From positions 1 to 64,000 of the forward strand of contig NZ_VAUA01000008.1 in the NCBI RefSeq assembly GCF_005771405.1: 64,000 nucleotides of DNA, read 5' to 3'. Source of the stretch: Parasedimentitalea maritima (GTDB taxonomy: Bacteria > Pseudomonadota > Alphaproteobacteria > Rhodobacterales > Rhodobacteraceae). Below are positions 7,514-16,636 of this stretch, in pieces (positions within the stretch are counted from its first letter, which is position 1; every line of letters begins with the position of its first letter). Made by a program: the position numbers and the translations under genes. The notes below the pieces were generated by a model. It was not told the origin of the DNA. It was given only the letters and a program-made list of their open reading frames with translations, and made no database searches.

Positions 7514-8794
7514 TTAATCCAGACGTTTTTGCAGCAACCCTAGACCCAGGGCCATAAGGCCCCAGACGGCGAGACACAGCACGATGAGCTTGGCCAATTC
7601 CCAGGTAACCACGGGATAGACACTGTCTTGGGGGAGTGCTGGAAGCATGAAACGCTCGAGATAGAGCATCTGCACTGTGTTCATGAGCTTTGCCTGCTCC
7701 AACTCGCCAGCGGTCAGCTTGAAGCGCTCCTGAGCGACGTCGATTTTCACTTCCAGTTCGTCAAAGAGTTGTTGACTGTCCGACAGCGTGCCAAACGCGC
7801 TCTGTGCACTTGCCAGCTCGGCCTTTAGGTTCTCCACCTGGTCTTGTCTCACGGAGATGGAGCGGTTGAGATGGACTACACTGATATGGGTCTCCGACAC
7901 TTCCAGCAACAAGGATGCGCGGCGGTTTTTCAGATCGATGAGCTCCTTGCGCAGCACATAGAGAACCTCCGTTAGCGCCTTGGCTTCCAATTCAACGCTG
8001 AAAACGCCGCTGGCATTCTGCAGCTCGCCATAGCGCGTGCGCACCGCACGCAGTTGCTCCGAGGCCGTCTCGAAGTTGCGTTCGGCAACCTCAAGCACAG
8101 AGGTCCAGATCTCACTGTTGAGCCGGTTTACCCGATCTTCCGCTATGGCAAATATCTGCTGTATCATGCTCTGGGCGTCCTGGGGCGTGAAGGCACGGGC
8201 CTTGAGCGTGATGATGCCACTCACTTTACTGACATGTACGTCGATGAAATCCTCGAAATAACGGGTCTTGTCTTCCAGGCTCTGGCCCGGCGAGAGCCGC
8301 GACAACGCATCAATCTCGGATCTGCTGTAGACACTGTCCAGATCCACCTGAGCATCCAGTTGTTGGACCAGCGAAGGGCTCTCCAGGAAATTAGCCACTA
8401 CCAGAGTGTCCTGGACGATTTTGAGCGAGGCGATATTGGCGTCTCTGGGCGTTTGGGAATTGGGCAGTGCCGGCAGCGCAGAGCGCAATACAAAGCGGGT
8501 TTCCGCTTCGTACTGAGGAGTCACATAGCCCAGATAGTAAAACGTCCCTGCCAACAGCGGAAAAGCAAAGCACAGAAGGAACGTCATGACAAAAGCAAGA
8601 CGAAACGCCAGATCCCGTCGCCTTGGCCGCAGACCCAGCACCCGGTAGATGCCCCGGCGCGATCCGCTTTGCATGGCCAGGGTGCGCGCGGCCTGACGCA
8701 GGTGCTCTGATACCTGCCCCGTGTCCGTTTCCGATTGCACCGGCGGACCGGTCTGGGACTGCGTCAGAGCATTCTGGCCGTTTTCATCGCTCAA
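7514..8794 (-). CDS. Capsule export inner-membrane protein, KpsE/CtrB-like (copy 2)
   Basis: This 426-residue polysaccharide co-polymerase is of the KpsE/BexC/CtrB type. A cytoplasmic N-terminus with many Arg precedes a membrane span near residues 65-88 (FVMTFLLCFAFPLLAGTFYY). A periplasmic region with long coiled coils (about 215-360) follows, and a second span near 397-418 ends in LLQKRLD. No Walker motif or tyrosine tail is present, so it is not a Wzc kinase. It connects the ABC transporter to the outer-membrane channel. The ATPase gene ends 12 bp upstream. A related copy lies at 9464-10720 in the same operon, which is unusual. Confidence 0.85.
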   Translation of the reverse strand: MSDENGQNALTQSQTGPPVQSETDTGQVSEHLRQAARTLAMQSGSRRGIYRVLGLRPRRRDLAFRLAFVMTFLLCFAFPLLAGTFYYLGYVTPQYEAETRFVLRSALPALPNSQTPRDANIASLKIVQDTLVVANFLESPSLVQQLDAQVDLDSVYSRSEIDALSRLSPGQSLEDKTRYFEDFIDVHVSKVSGIITLKARAFTPQDAQSMIQQIFAIAEDRVNRLNSEIWTSVLEVAERNFETASEQLRAVRTRYGELQNASGVFSVELEAKALTEVLYVLRKELIDLKNRRASLLLEVSETHISVVHLNRSISVRQDQVENLKAELASAQSAFGTLSDSQQLFDELEVKIDVAQERFKLTAGELEQAKLMNTVQMLYLERFMLPALPQDSVYPVVTWELAKLIVLCLAVWGLMALGLGLLQKRLD

Positions 8795-8805
8795 TTGGGT
8801 CGCCT

Positions 8806-9459
8806 CTATTTGTTCAGGCGCATGTAGGCGCCGATCGCTTCATCTACATTACCGTAGCGCCTCAGTTCTCCATCCACCAGCACCAGAGCACGGTCACAAA
8901 ACCGGCTGATCATGCCCATGTCATGGGAAACCATGATCAGGTTGGACCGCGCGCGGCGCGCATCGAAGACTGCGGCGCACCGCTGCTGAAATCTAGCGTC
9001 GCCCACCGATACGACCTCGTCGATCAAATAGCACTCAAATTCGATGGCCATGGAAAGGCCAAAGGCCAGCCGCGCGGTCATGCCGGTGGAATAGATCCGG
9101 ACGGGCTGATCCAGATAGGCACCCAGCTCGGAAAAGTCAGCCACGAAATCCAGAACGCGTTGCACGTTTTCGCCATAGGCGCGCGCAACGAACTTGAGGT
9201 TCTCGCGGCCGCTCATCTGCATGTTAAAACCGTTGGCAAAACCCAGTGGCCAGGACACCCGCACATTGCGGCGGATACGACCTGCGTTGGGCAGCTCCAG
9301 ACCGGCGAGCAAGCGCACGGTGGTGGATTTTCCGGCCCCGTTCACCCCCAGAAGGCCATACGAAAAGCCACCCTCGAAGTGTACGCTCTGGCGCTTGAGA
9401 ATATGCCGTCGCTGGCCTTCGACTTTATAGTACTTGTCGACTTGGTCCATGATGATCAT
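8806..9459 (-). CDS. Capsule polysaccharide ABC exporter, ATPase (KpsT-like)
   Basis: This 217-residue ATPase belongs to the capsule/O-antigen exporter class. Visible are Walker A GVNGAGKST (residues 38-46), a signature in the variant form YSTGMT (123-128), Walker B CYLIDE (143-148) and the switch histidine in MVSHDMG (H179). The short length without a C-terminal carbohydrate-binding domain matches KpsT rather than the longer Wzt. The variant signature is normal for this class. The gene sits between two KpsE-like genes and starts 4 bp after the first one ends. Confidence 0.94.
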   Translation of the reverse strand: MIIMDQVDKYYKVEGQRRHILKRQSVHFEGGFSYGLLGVNGAGKSTTVRLLAGLELPNAGRIRRNVRVSWPLGFANGFNMQMSGRENLKFVARAYGENVQRVLDFVADFSELGAYLDQPVRIYSTGMTARLAFGLSMAIEFECYLIDEVVSVGDARFQQRCAAVFDARRARSNLIMVSHDMGMISRFCDRALVLVDGELRRYGNVDEAIGAYMRLNK

Positions 9460-9463
9460 TGGC

Positions 9464-10720
9464 TTACCTGCGGTGATCGTTGATCGCGGCCCAGATCAAC
9501 AGGAATGTCGCCCATGCCGCCACGCAGCAGCCGACCAAAAGAGCCCAGCTGGCCAGGCGTCTGGGATGGCTGGGCTTCGATGGCAGGATCGGAGGCGCAA
9601 ACACAGACACAAAAGTGGACTGCCGCTGGGCCGAGGATTTCGCCACGTCAAAATTCCTACTGGCCGACCGAAAAAGACTCTCAGCCAGAAATCGTTCCGT
9701 TTCGAGGGCGTTAATCTTGGCAAAGAAGGCCGTCAGCGCGCCGGATTTCTCCTCCAGACCAGCCACCTGCCGACGCTGCGCGGCGATTTGTTCATTCAGG
9801 GTTTCGATCTGGTTTTGCAACAGCGTGATCTGCGGCGACGTGACCACGTTGCTGGCCTGCAGAGCGTTGAGCGCCGCCTCGGCCTTCAGCTGCTCCAGAA
9901 TAAGATTCGAGATCAGCACGGTGGACACCCCGGCCTCGGCCTGCGGATCCAGAATGCCGGCATCGTTTTGCAGATTGCGCAGGGCATCGAGGCTGGCGAC
10001 ATAGGCCTCGAGGGAGCTGTCAAGCTCGCGTTCGGCGCGGGCCAGCAGATCGCGCTTGGCCTGTTCGGCCAGATTCTCGATCAGAGTCGCGGCCAGCTCA
10101 ATGGCGGCTTGGGAAATCTGCACGGCATCCTGGGGCGTGAATGCACGCACCGAAAATTGGATGATACCCGACGGCCCGTCCACATAGGCGACCGTATGAT
10201 CCTGCCAGTAGCTGTGCAGCGTCTCCATGCTTGCTTGAGGGTCAAGCCGAGAAAGCCTGTCGATCTGGTCGCCGCTGAATAGCGCACGTAGATCGATTTC
10301 CGATTCCAAATCCCTTGTAATATCTAATGATTTTAAGTAATTAACCAAAATGTGAGCATCTTGTACGACCGCAGCACCTCCCAAGGTGGTCACGCGTCCG
10401 GGGCCATCATCCGCGCTGGTCTGAAGGCCGATAGTACGCACCACCAGCCGGGTTTCGGTTTCGTATTGGTCGCTGGCCAGCGCGTAGTAGTAGTAACCCC
10501 CGACAATCGCGGGCAGCAGCAGACCAAAAACGAAAGTGAGACGCGAAAGCACGTAAAACGGCGTGAGCCGCCGCGTGCGGTTAAAACGCCCACGCCAGGA
10601 ATTAGTTTCCAATAACGGCGCAGCGGGATCAGAGATCTGGTCAGCGGGAGCAAGAGATGTCAAGGAGGGGCCCTCTGGTGGTGACATTGAAGCGCAGCCA
10701 GTTACCGCAGCGATCTGCAT
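9464..10720 (-). CDS. Capsule export inner-membrane protein, KpsE/CtrB-like (copy 1)
   Basis: This is a second polysaccharide co-polymerase of about 418 residues. It has an Arg-rich cytoplasmic start, a span at LTFVFGLLLPAIVGGYYYYA, a periplasmic segment with DIDLRALFSGDQIDRLSRLD, a long coiled coil (INEQ-type heptads around QNQIETLNEQIAAQRRQVAG) and a C-terminal span at WALLVGCCVAAWATFLLIWA. It is clearly related to the 7514-8794 product (same SRLxPxxSxE and AFTPQDA motifs). First gene of the operon. Start choice is uncertain: ATG 10720 has AGGT upstream, ATG 10687 is a shorter alternative and TTG 10741 a longer one. Confidence 0.83.
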   Translation of the reverse strand: MQIAAVTGCASMSPPEGPSLTSLAPADQISDPAAPLLETNSWRGRFNRTRRLTPFYVLSRLTFVFGLLLPAIVGGYYYYALASDQYETETRLVVRTIGLQTSADDGPGRVTTLGGAAVVQDAHILVNYLKSLDITRDLESEIDLRALFSGDQIDRLSRLDPQASMETLHSYWQDHTVAYVDGPSGIIQFSVRAFTPQDAVQISQAAIELAATLIENLAEQAKRDLLARAERELDSSLEAYVASLDALRNLQNDAGILDPQAEAGVSTVLISNLILEQLKAEAALNALQASNVVTSPQITLLQNQIETLNEQIAAQRRQVAGLEEKSGALTAFFAKINALETERFLAESLFRSASRNFDVAKSSAQRQSTFVSVFAPPILPSKPSHPRRLASWALLVGCCVAAWATFLLIWAAINDHRR

Positions 10721-10831
10721 GCAGGTTACCTGATGGAACAACCGAGGTCCACCTCACATCCTCTGGGCGATTGCCTTCGGCTATGTAGAACGCATAGACT
10801 GGAGTGGAAAGAATCCCGACAGCAGGGCGTA

Positions 10832-11749
10832 ATGGACACGATCACGATTCTCATGGGGGTTTATAAAGGCGGAGATTTCTTGCCCGAACAACTGGCAAGC
10901 ATGCTCGGCCAAACCCATTCCGCCTGGCACCTGATTGCCAGCGACGACAGCCCCGTCGATGACAGCCGTCACCTGCTTAAGCGGTTCAGCCGGGAACATT
11001 CCGGACGTATGAGCCTGGTTCGAGGCCCCGGGGTCGGCTTTTCAGCCAACTACCTGAGCCTGTTGCGCGCCGCCCCTTCGGGATATGTTGCGTTGGCCGA
11101 CCAGGACGATGTCTGGCATCCGGACAAGCTGGCGCGTGCTCATGCTGCCCTGGCGACCCTTCCCGCGGGGCGTCCCGCACTTTACTGTGCGCGGGTTCAG
11201 CCTTGGGATGGGGCAGTGCCCTTGGGCGCACCCGCGCGTGCTCTCGCCCGGCCCTTGGGCTTTGCGAATGCATTGATCGAAAACGTGGCTGTGGGAAACA
11301 CGATCGTACTTAATCCCCCGGCAGTGGATCTTGCACGTCAGGCAGCGCAGCACACTACGCAGGTTTTTGCCCATGACTGGTGGCTTTATCAACTGATCAC
11401 CGGTACGGGCGGCATTGTATATCACGACGACGGCCCGCCGGTGTTGCTGTATCGCCAGCACGGCGGCAACGCGATCGGGGCAGGCCGCGGGATCGTCGCC
11501 CAGCTGCGGCGCAAATCGGGTGTCTTGCGGGGGGCGTTTGCCCAGCGTTTGAGCCTGAATGCTGACGCACTGGAGCAAAGCCGGGCCCTGCTTACCCCCG
11601 AAAATCGCACCTTGTTCGACGCTTTTGAAACGGCGCGCGCGCAATCCGGAACAGCCCGGCTTTGGCAGCTCGCTCGCTTGGGTGTCTATCGCCAGAGGCC
11701 CTTGAAAACGGCAGGGTTTTTCGGAGCTGCAGCCCTTGGTCGAATCTGA
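10832..11749 (+). CDS. Glycosyltransferase family 2
   Basis: This 305-residue GT-A glycosyltransferase opens with ITILMGVYKGGDFLPEQLAS. It carries the metal/nucleotide-binding ADQDDVWHPDKL (residues 89-100) and HDWWLYQLITGTGGIVYHDD, then PPVLLYRQHGGNAIG. This pattern matches rhamnosyl- and related transferases of surface-polysaccharide loci. The ATG at 10832 is chosen because the family start immediately follows it; a GTG/ATG-rich extension to 10733 adds residues unlike the family. It is divergent from the capsule exporter operon and overlaps the next glycosyltransferase by 14 bp. Donor and acceptor cannot be read from the sequence. Confidence 0.88.
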   Translation: MDTITILMGVYKGGDFLPEQLASMLGQTHSAWHLIASDDSPVDDSRHLLKRFSREHSGRMSLVRGPGVGFSANYLSLLRAAPSGYVALADQDDVWHPDKLARAHAALATLPAGRPALYCARVQPWDGAVPLGAPARALARPLGFANALIENVAVGNTIVLNPPAVDLARQAAQHTTQVFAHDWWLYQLITGTGGIVYHDDGPPVLLYRQHGGNAIGAGRGIVAQLRRKSGVLRGAFAQRLSLNADALEQSRALLTPENRTLFDAFETARAQSGTARLWQLARLGVYRQRPLKTAGFFGAAALGRI

Positions 11750-12869
11750 GCCTCACATCGTACTGTTGGGCGGCGACGGCGGCCGGTCGGGTGTGCCACG
11801 TCACATCACCGATCTGACGCGTGCGCTCATACCTAAATCCAGGATCACTGTTTTAAGCGAAGCCAACCGTGGAGGCTACGACAGCCTGCGGACACTGGGG
11901 GCCACCCATGTTACGCTGCCGGGGCTGGCAAGCCGCATGGGGCCGCGCAGTGCAGCAGCAGGCAAAGCCGCTCTGGGGGCCTGGCTCGCGGCCCACCCAG
12001 CCGATCTGGTTTGGGCCCATGCACGCATGCCGGTGCTGTACCTGCGGGCCCTTGAGCGCTCCGGAGGCTGGCGACCAACTGGCGCGCGCGCATTGACATA
12101 TCACGGCCTGCCGTTTGGGCCGGGCCACAGATGGGGAACCGGCGCGGTGTCGCGGCTTGTTGAACGACGGCTGCTTTGCGATGTGCCAAGGTTGAACCTG
12201 GTGTTCCTGACCGACGAACAGCGCGACCGCCTGAAAGCGGCCATTGGTGCCCCCAGTGCGGGGCATGACTGCCATGTGCTGAGCAATGCGTCTCATCTGG
12301 GGGCCGTGCCTGCCCGGTCCGGCGCCGGACAGGGCCGCCATCTGGTGATGACCGGTCGGACGGGGTGGCAGAAAAACTATGCTGCTGCGTTGCGGTTGAT
12401 GCGCCATCTGCCGAGGGACATCACCCTGAGCCTGTGCGGTGCCGGCACCCAGAGCCCAAATTTTGCCGCCAAGGCCCGACAGCTGGCGGGCCATGGGGCT
12501 GACCGCGTGAAATTGCTTGGCCCGGTCAAGGATATCGCATCGCTTTTGACAACAGCGGACGGATATTTGCTCACCTCCCGCTATGAGGGCCAACCCATCG
12601 GCGCGCTGGAGGCGATGGAGGCGGGTCTTCCCCTGATGATCGCGCCGTTTCAAGGCGCCCGGGAACTTATTGCCGACAACCCGTTTGGGTGTCTTCTGAC
12701 CGGCGCGCCCGCGGATCAGGCGGCCGCGATAGATCGGCTGCTGCGGGATTATCTGACTGAACCGGAGATTGCGCGCACCCAGATCCGCAGGTTCTGGTCT
12801 GCGCGCTTTTCGCCAGCGCGGTTTGCTGAGGCGGCGAACAAGTTGGTTTTCGACTGTTTTCTGGACTGA
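11736..12869 (+). CDS. Glycosyltransferase family 4 (GT-B)
   Basis: This 377-residue GT-B enzyme has an N-terminal glycine-rich loop GGDGGRSGVPRHITDL and a C-terminal nucleotide-sugar domain with VMTGRTGWQKNYAAALRLMR and LLTTADGYLLTSRYEGQPIG. The E-rich motif EGQPIGALEAMEAGLPLMI (about residues 286-304) is the family-4 donor-binding signature. The start is TTG at 11736, inside the end of the preceding GT2, implying translational coupling. A shared transcript with 10832-11749 suggests both act in assembly of the exported polysaccharide. A long antisense frame over it is a shadow of its GC-rich codons. Confidence 0.87.
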   Translation: MVESEPHIVLLGGDGGRSGVPRHITDLTRALIPKSRITVLSEANRGGYDSLRTLGATHVTLPGLASRMGPRSAAAGKAALGAWLAAHPADLVWAHARMPVLYLRALERSGGWRPTGARALTYHGLPFGPGHRWGTGAVSRLVERRLLCDVPRLNLVFLTDEQRDRLKAAIGAPSAGHDCHVLSNASHLGAVPARSGAGQGRHLVMTGRTGWQKNYAAALRLMRHLPRDITLSLCGAGTQSPNFAAKARQLAGHGADRVKLLGPVKDIASLLTTADGYLLTSRYEGQPIGALEAMEAGLPLMIAPFQGARELIADNPFGCLLTGAPADQAAAIDRLLRDYLTEPEIARTQIRRFWSARFSPARFAEAANKLVFDCFLD

Positions 12870-13237
12870 GGATAGCATTTACCGCGTGATGTGGCCTGCG
12901 CGATAAAGCACATCTGGGAATACCTGAGATATCGCATATCATTTAACCCGTTGAAATCTTTGATTTCAGGCAGGGTTAAATTATTCATGTTTCTCCGAAA
13001 GTGCTATAGTGCTTCAAATGCTGCATCAAGGACGTCCGCAATTGGGACGTTCCGGGATTGGGCGCGTCAGCGGGCTGAAACCCAAGGGTTGACACGCTTT
13101 GCATTTTCTTGCCGGGCGCAGGTGCCGGAAGAGGAATCGCTGGCATGTTGATCCGCAAATCGGTTAGAATTTTGCTTAAAGATTTCCGGCATTAAGATTA
13201 TTGTATTAAAAGTGAATCAAAAGGGACCGTCATATCC
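12870..13237. other. Intergenic region, AT-rich, probable promoter of the protease locus
   Basis: No convincing gene is present. The base composition drops to AT-rich near 12930-13010 and 13160-13220. A short dyad TGAAATC-TTT-GATTTCA lies around 12952-12969. The stretch before 13238 (ATTAAGATTATTGTATTAAA) is promoter-like, but I cannot fix a -35/-10 pair. Confidence 0.4.
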
Positions 13238-13669
13238 ATGGTGTGCAGCTATATGCAGGCGCTGGCCTACATGCGGCCAAAGGAAAGAGGCCAGTGGGTG
13301 CGCGGGCTCTGTGCCGCTGCCCTGTCGACAGGGCTTGTCATGAGTGGCGGATCCGGTGCGGGGGCTGACCAACGGCCCAGGGCTGTCGTCACGCTGGCTT
13401 GCGACGCTGAACCGACTCTCTGCCGTGCACTTGTGCAGGCCATGTCGGAACTGGTCTCGTCCCACATCTACCGTATCAACCCCGACCCTGAACCGCCCCG
13501 CGCCCTGCGCCTGAGCTTTGAGATGGCCCAGGACGGCACGGCGTGTCTGTCCTGGCCCGGCGGCAAGCGCGAAGTATTGCGGGTGGGCGGTCACACGGAT
13601 ACCCAGTTTGCACGTATTATCGTCGCCAAAGGCGGCAAAAACCTAGAAAAAGCTCTGAAAGACGCGTAA
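13238..13669 (+). CDS. Small exported protein of unknown function, upstream of M10 protease
   Basis: This 143-residue protein has a likely signal segment (WVRGLCAAALSTGLVMSGGS, about residues 19-38) after a basic stretch, followed by a compact domain with three cysteines (C53, C61 and C108, approximate). Recognisable stretches are VVTLACDAEPTLCRALVQAM and LSFEMAQDGTACLSWPGGKR. I recognise no family. It ends 29 bp before the M10 protease and is probably co-transcribed with it. That position resembles that of serralysin inhibitors, but the sequence does not show the usual Inh features. Start alternatives are 13253 and 13271. Confidence 0.65.
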   Translation: MVCSYMQALAYMRPKERGQWVRGLCAAALSTGLVMSGGSGAGADQRPRAVVTLACDAEPTLCRALVQAMSELVSSHIYRINPDPEPPRALRLSFEMAQDGTACLSWPGGKREVLRVGGHTDTQFARIIVAKGGKNLEKALKDA

Positions 13670-13698
13670 GTTTCTCTTTTTAAGAACAGGAATATTGC

Positions 13699-16452
13699 AT
13701 GTGTGTTATCTGCGCTCTCACGAATACCTTTGATCCTGCTCGCCACCCTGTCGGCACCGACCCGCTGCAGCAACTTGAGAACAATAGTCTGACGGGTGTA
13801 GAAATCGTCAGCGCCCTCGCCGCCAGCGTCGGGAGTACTTACAGCGGCACAATCGCTACCGGTGGCGAACAGGATTTCTTTGCTGTCACTCTGGAGGCTG
13901 GCAAGAGCTACCGATTCGACGCCCTCGGCTCCGCCTCTTCGGGTGGTGGTACCTTGTCCGATACTGATCTACATATTTTCGACAGCACCGGCACATACAT
14001 TGCATACGATGATGGCAGCGGCTCAGGCTTTGACGCCAGGCTTAACTTCACTGCGGCCACCAGCGGCACCTATTATGTCTTAGTGGACAGCTATTACTCT
14101 ACCCCGACCGGTAGCTACCAACTCAAGATCGCAGAGAACGTGACACCGGCGGTCTCTGGCAGCACTGGCACATATGACCAGCTCGCGTCCTATCTCAAAG
14201 ACAAGCAGGGCACGACCACCGAGTTCACTCTGAACCTGACGGGCTCTAACTTAGTGACAGTCAACATCTCTAACCTGAGTGCGGATGGCCAGCTGCTGGC
14301 GCTTTGGGCCATGGAGGCCTGGGAGATGGTGACGAACATCGATTTCCAGGTGGTCACCTCCGGCGCCTTGGTCAACATCGACGACCAGAACGCCTCTGCC
14401 ACGATAAACAATCCCAACGGCCTGCAGGCCTGGGCCTTCCTGGGTGCCCAAGGCACTCAGGATGGGGTGCAGATGATGGTCTCCCAAAGCTGGCTGGATC
14501 AGTACGGCACCGCGCTGAACAGCTATTCCTTCCAGACCTACGTTCACGAATTGGGCCACATCCTTGGCCTCAACCACTTGGGCCCCTACGACGGCACTGC
14601 TACCTGGGGCACCGACAACTTCTTTGCCAACGACAGCTGGCAAGTGTCGGTAATGTCCTACTTTAACCAGACCGATAACCCCAACACCTCCGCCAGCTAC
14701 AACCTGCTGACCGGGGCGCAGATCGTTGACATCATTGCGGTGCAGGATTTCTACGGTGCGCCGGGCAACAGTACGGCTACCGCGGGCAACACTATCTGGG
14801 GCGGGGCCAGTTCCAACCTTGGCAACTACATGGACACGGTCTTTGCGGCCATGGCCAATGGCACCTACACGATGGCCTTTACCATCTACGATCAAGGCGG
14901 CACCGACACGCTGGATCTTGCCTATCTGAGCGCCGCGCAGGGGGCCAAGATCAATCTCAACGACGGCACGTTCTCCACCATCGGGGCCGATGTGGACATC
15001 ATGGGCATCGCCGTCGACACGATTGTCGAGAACGCCAATCTTGGCGCGGGCAATGACACGGTGGTGGGCAACGAGGCCAACAATATCATCAACGGCGGGG
15101 CTGGCAACGACACGATCAACGGCGGGGCTGGCAACGACGCGATCAACGGGGGCGCTGGCACCGATTGGGCTGCCTACGACACGGCAGTTGCAAACATCCG
15201 CGCGGCGACGTCTGGCGTCTTCACGGTGATCTACGACACCACCGGAGCCAGCGGAGCCGATGTGCTGGTGGATGTGGAAAACGTCAGCTTCTCGGGTGGT
15301 GCAACCGCCTCAGTATCCGCCTTCACCCAGTTCGAGACTTTGCGCTACATTGCCTCTTACGCCGACCTCAGCGCGGCCCTGGGCGCCAACATTATCGCGG
15401 GACTGGCCCACTATCTGGTCAGCGGCGTGACCGAAGGCCGCACCGTGACTTTCCGGGCGCTGGACTATCTGGCTTCGCATCTCGATCTGATCGGCGTCTT
15501 CGGGCTGGAAACTGAGGCCGCCTCGGGCCACTACATCACCTATGGCGCGGCCGAGGGCCGGGGGGTCAGCTTCTCGGGGTTGCAGTATATCGCCTCTTAC
15601 GCTGACCTGCGTGGGGTCTTTGGGTCCAATGCCGAGGCGGGTGCCACCCACTTCATCCAGAGCGGTGCAGCCGAGGGACGTGCGATCACCTTCAGCGCGC
15701 TCAACTATCTGGCCTCGCATGCCGACCTGCGCGCCGTTTTCGGTGCCGACACCGAGGCTGGGGCGCGCCACTACATCGACTATGGCGCGGGCGAGGGGCG
15801 GGGGACCACCTTTAACGGGTTGGTATACATCGCTTCCCACGCTGACCTGCGCGGGGTCTTTGGCTCTGACGCCGAGGGTGCGACGCTTCACTACATCACC
15901 TCCGGTGCTGCCGAGGGTCGCAGTGTGACCTTCAGCGGGCTGAACTATCTGGCCTCCTACGGTGACCTGATCAGCGCCTTTGGTGTCGACGGGAACGTCG
16001 CCACGCTGCACTACATCAATAGCGGGGCGACCGAAGGCCGGGCGTTGAACCAGCGCGCGGGGCTCGACGTGATCACTGCGGCCCAGTTGGGCGGCGGCGG
16101 CGATGACGTGATCAACGGCACCGCGGCGGGCGATCTGCTGGTGGGGCTGAATGGCAACGACACGTTGGTGGGCGGCGGCGGCGATGACGTGCTGGTGGGC
16201 GGCAACGGCTCTGATACGTTCATCTTCGGACCAGGCTTTGCCAAAGATGTGATCATCGGATTCGACGCCCTGGATCCGGGCGAGAAGATCGATCTGACCA
16301 ATGTTGTCGGCATTACCGACTTCAACGATCTGGCTAACAACGGGCATCTCGCCGTCGTGGGCGGCCACGTCACCATCATCGACGAGGCCGACACGATCGC
16401 GCTTTGGGGCGTAAATCAGGGCGACTTGGACGCGAGCGACTTCATCTTCTAG
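13699..16452 (+). CDS. Secreted M10 (serralysin-type) metalloprotease with PPC domain, RTX and 40-residue repeats
   Basis: This 917-residue type I-secreted protease begins MCVICALTNTFDP, typical of alphaproteobacterial M10 proteins. Residues ~45-150 form a pre-peptidase C-terminal (PPC) domain (SGTIATGGEQDFFAVTLEAG). The zinc site is HELGHILGLNH (H283, E284, H287, H293) with a Met-turn SVMSYF downstream. RTX nonapeptides (GGAGNDTINGGAGND) follow at ~470-490. Six 40-residue repeats cover ~545-784, and a second RTX block GGGGDDVLVGGNGSDTF precedes the C-terminal secretion signal ending DASDFIF. It is expected to be calcium-dependent and extracellular. No dedicated T1SS genes are in the window. 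A strong terminator follows. Confidence 0.93.
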   Translation: MCVICALTNTFDPARHPVGTDPLQQLENNSLTGVEIVSALAASVGSTYSGTIATGGEQDFFAVTLEAGKSYRFDALGSASSGGGTLSDTDLHIFDSTGTYIAYDDGSGSGFDARLNFTAATSGTYYVLVDSYYSTPTGSYQLKIAENVTPAVSGSTGTYDQLASYLKDKQGTTTEFTLNLTGSNLVTVNISNLSADGQLLALWAMEAWEMVTNIDFQVVTSGALVNIDDQNASATINNPNGLQAWAFLGAQGTQDGVQMMVSQSWLDQYGTALNSYSFQTYVHELGHILGLNHLGPYDGTATWGTDNFFANDSWQVSVMSYFNQTDNPNTSASYNLLTGAQIVDIIAVQDFYGAPGNSTATAGNTIWGGASSNLGNYMDTVFAAMANGTYTMAFTIYDQGGTDTLDLAYLSAAQGAKINLNDGTFSTIGADVDIMGIAVDTIVENANLGAGNDTVVGNEANNIINGGAGNDTINGGAGNDAINGGAGTDWAAYDTAVANIRAATSGVFTVIYDTTGASGADVLVDVENVSFSGGATASVSAFTQFETLRYIASYADLSAALGANIIAGLAHYLVSGVTEGRTVTFRALDYLASHLDLIGVFGLETEAASGHYITYGAAEGRGVSFSGLQYIASYADLRGVFGSNAEAGATHFIQSGAAEGRAITFSALNYLASHADLRAVFGADTEAGARHYIDYGAGEGRGTTFNGLVYIASHADLRGVFGSDAEGATLHYITSGAAEGRSVTFSGLNYLASYGDLISAFGVDGNVATLHYINSGATEGRALNQRAGLDVITAAQLGGGGDDVINGTAAGDLLVGLNGNDTLVGGGGDDVLVGGNGSDTFIFGPGFAKDVIIGFDALDPGEKIDLTNVVGITDFNDLANNGHLAVVGGHVTIIDEADTIALWGVNQGDLDASDFIF
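15331..16050 (+). repeat. Six tandem 120-bp (40-residue) repeats in the M10 protease
   Basis: Units start at 15331, 15451, 15571, 15691, 15811 and 15931, each exactly 120 bp with no indel. The consensus is F-x-x-L-x-Y-[IL]-A-S-[YH]-x-D-L-x-x-x-F-G, then about 8 residues, then H-[YF]-[IL]-x-x-G-x-x-E-G-R. Odd units mostly have YIAS and ...SG, even units YLAS and often ...YG, so the block seems to have grown by copying an 80-residue pair. A diverged copy of the same unit occurs in the neighbouring pseudogene near 18060-18215. Confidence 0.93.
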
Positions 16453-16490
16453 AGCTCGACTCGGCCCTTGTTGTCCAACCACTATTGTTT

Positions 16491-16527
16491 GGCCCGCACC
16501 GCTTGGAAAAGAGGTGCGGGCCGCTTT
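16491..16527 (+). terminator. Rho-independent terminator after the M10 protease
   Basis: GGCCCGCACC at 16491-16500 pairs perfectly with GGTGCGGGCC at 16513-16522 around a 12-base loop, followed by GCTTT. Confidence 0.8.
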
Positions 16528-16636
16528 AGGCAAATTGCCTGAAAAATCCTTCCTAAGAAGCATTCTTGCCCGAATACCGGCAGCTGCTGGCACGTTTTGT
16601 CTGTCAACCGCTTCCTCAAGTTTTGGGAGTGGGCAG

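Noticed and set aside
11853-12878. Minus-strand open frame opposite the GT4 gene
   Set aside because: Composition is that of a shadow of GC-rich codons, and the plus strand has full GT4 motifs.
15331-16050. Tandem 120-bp repeats considered as a CRISPR or satellite array
   Set aside because: Units are contiguous, coding and diverged at third positions, with no unique spacers.
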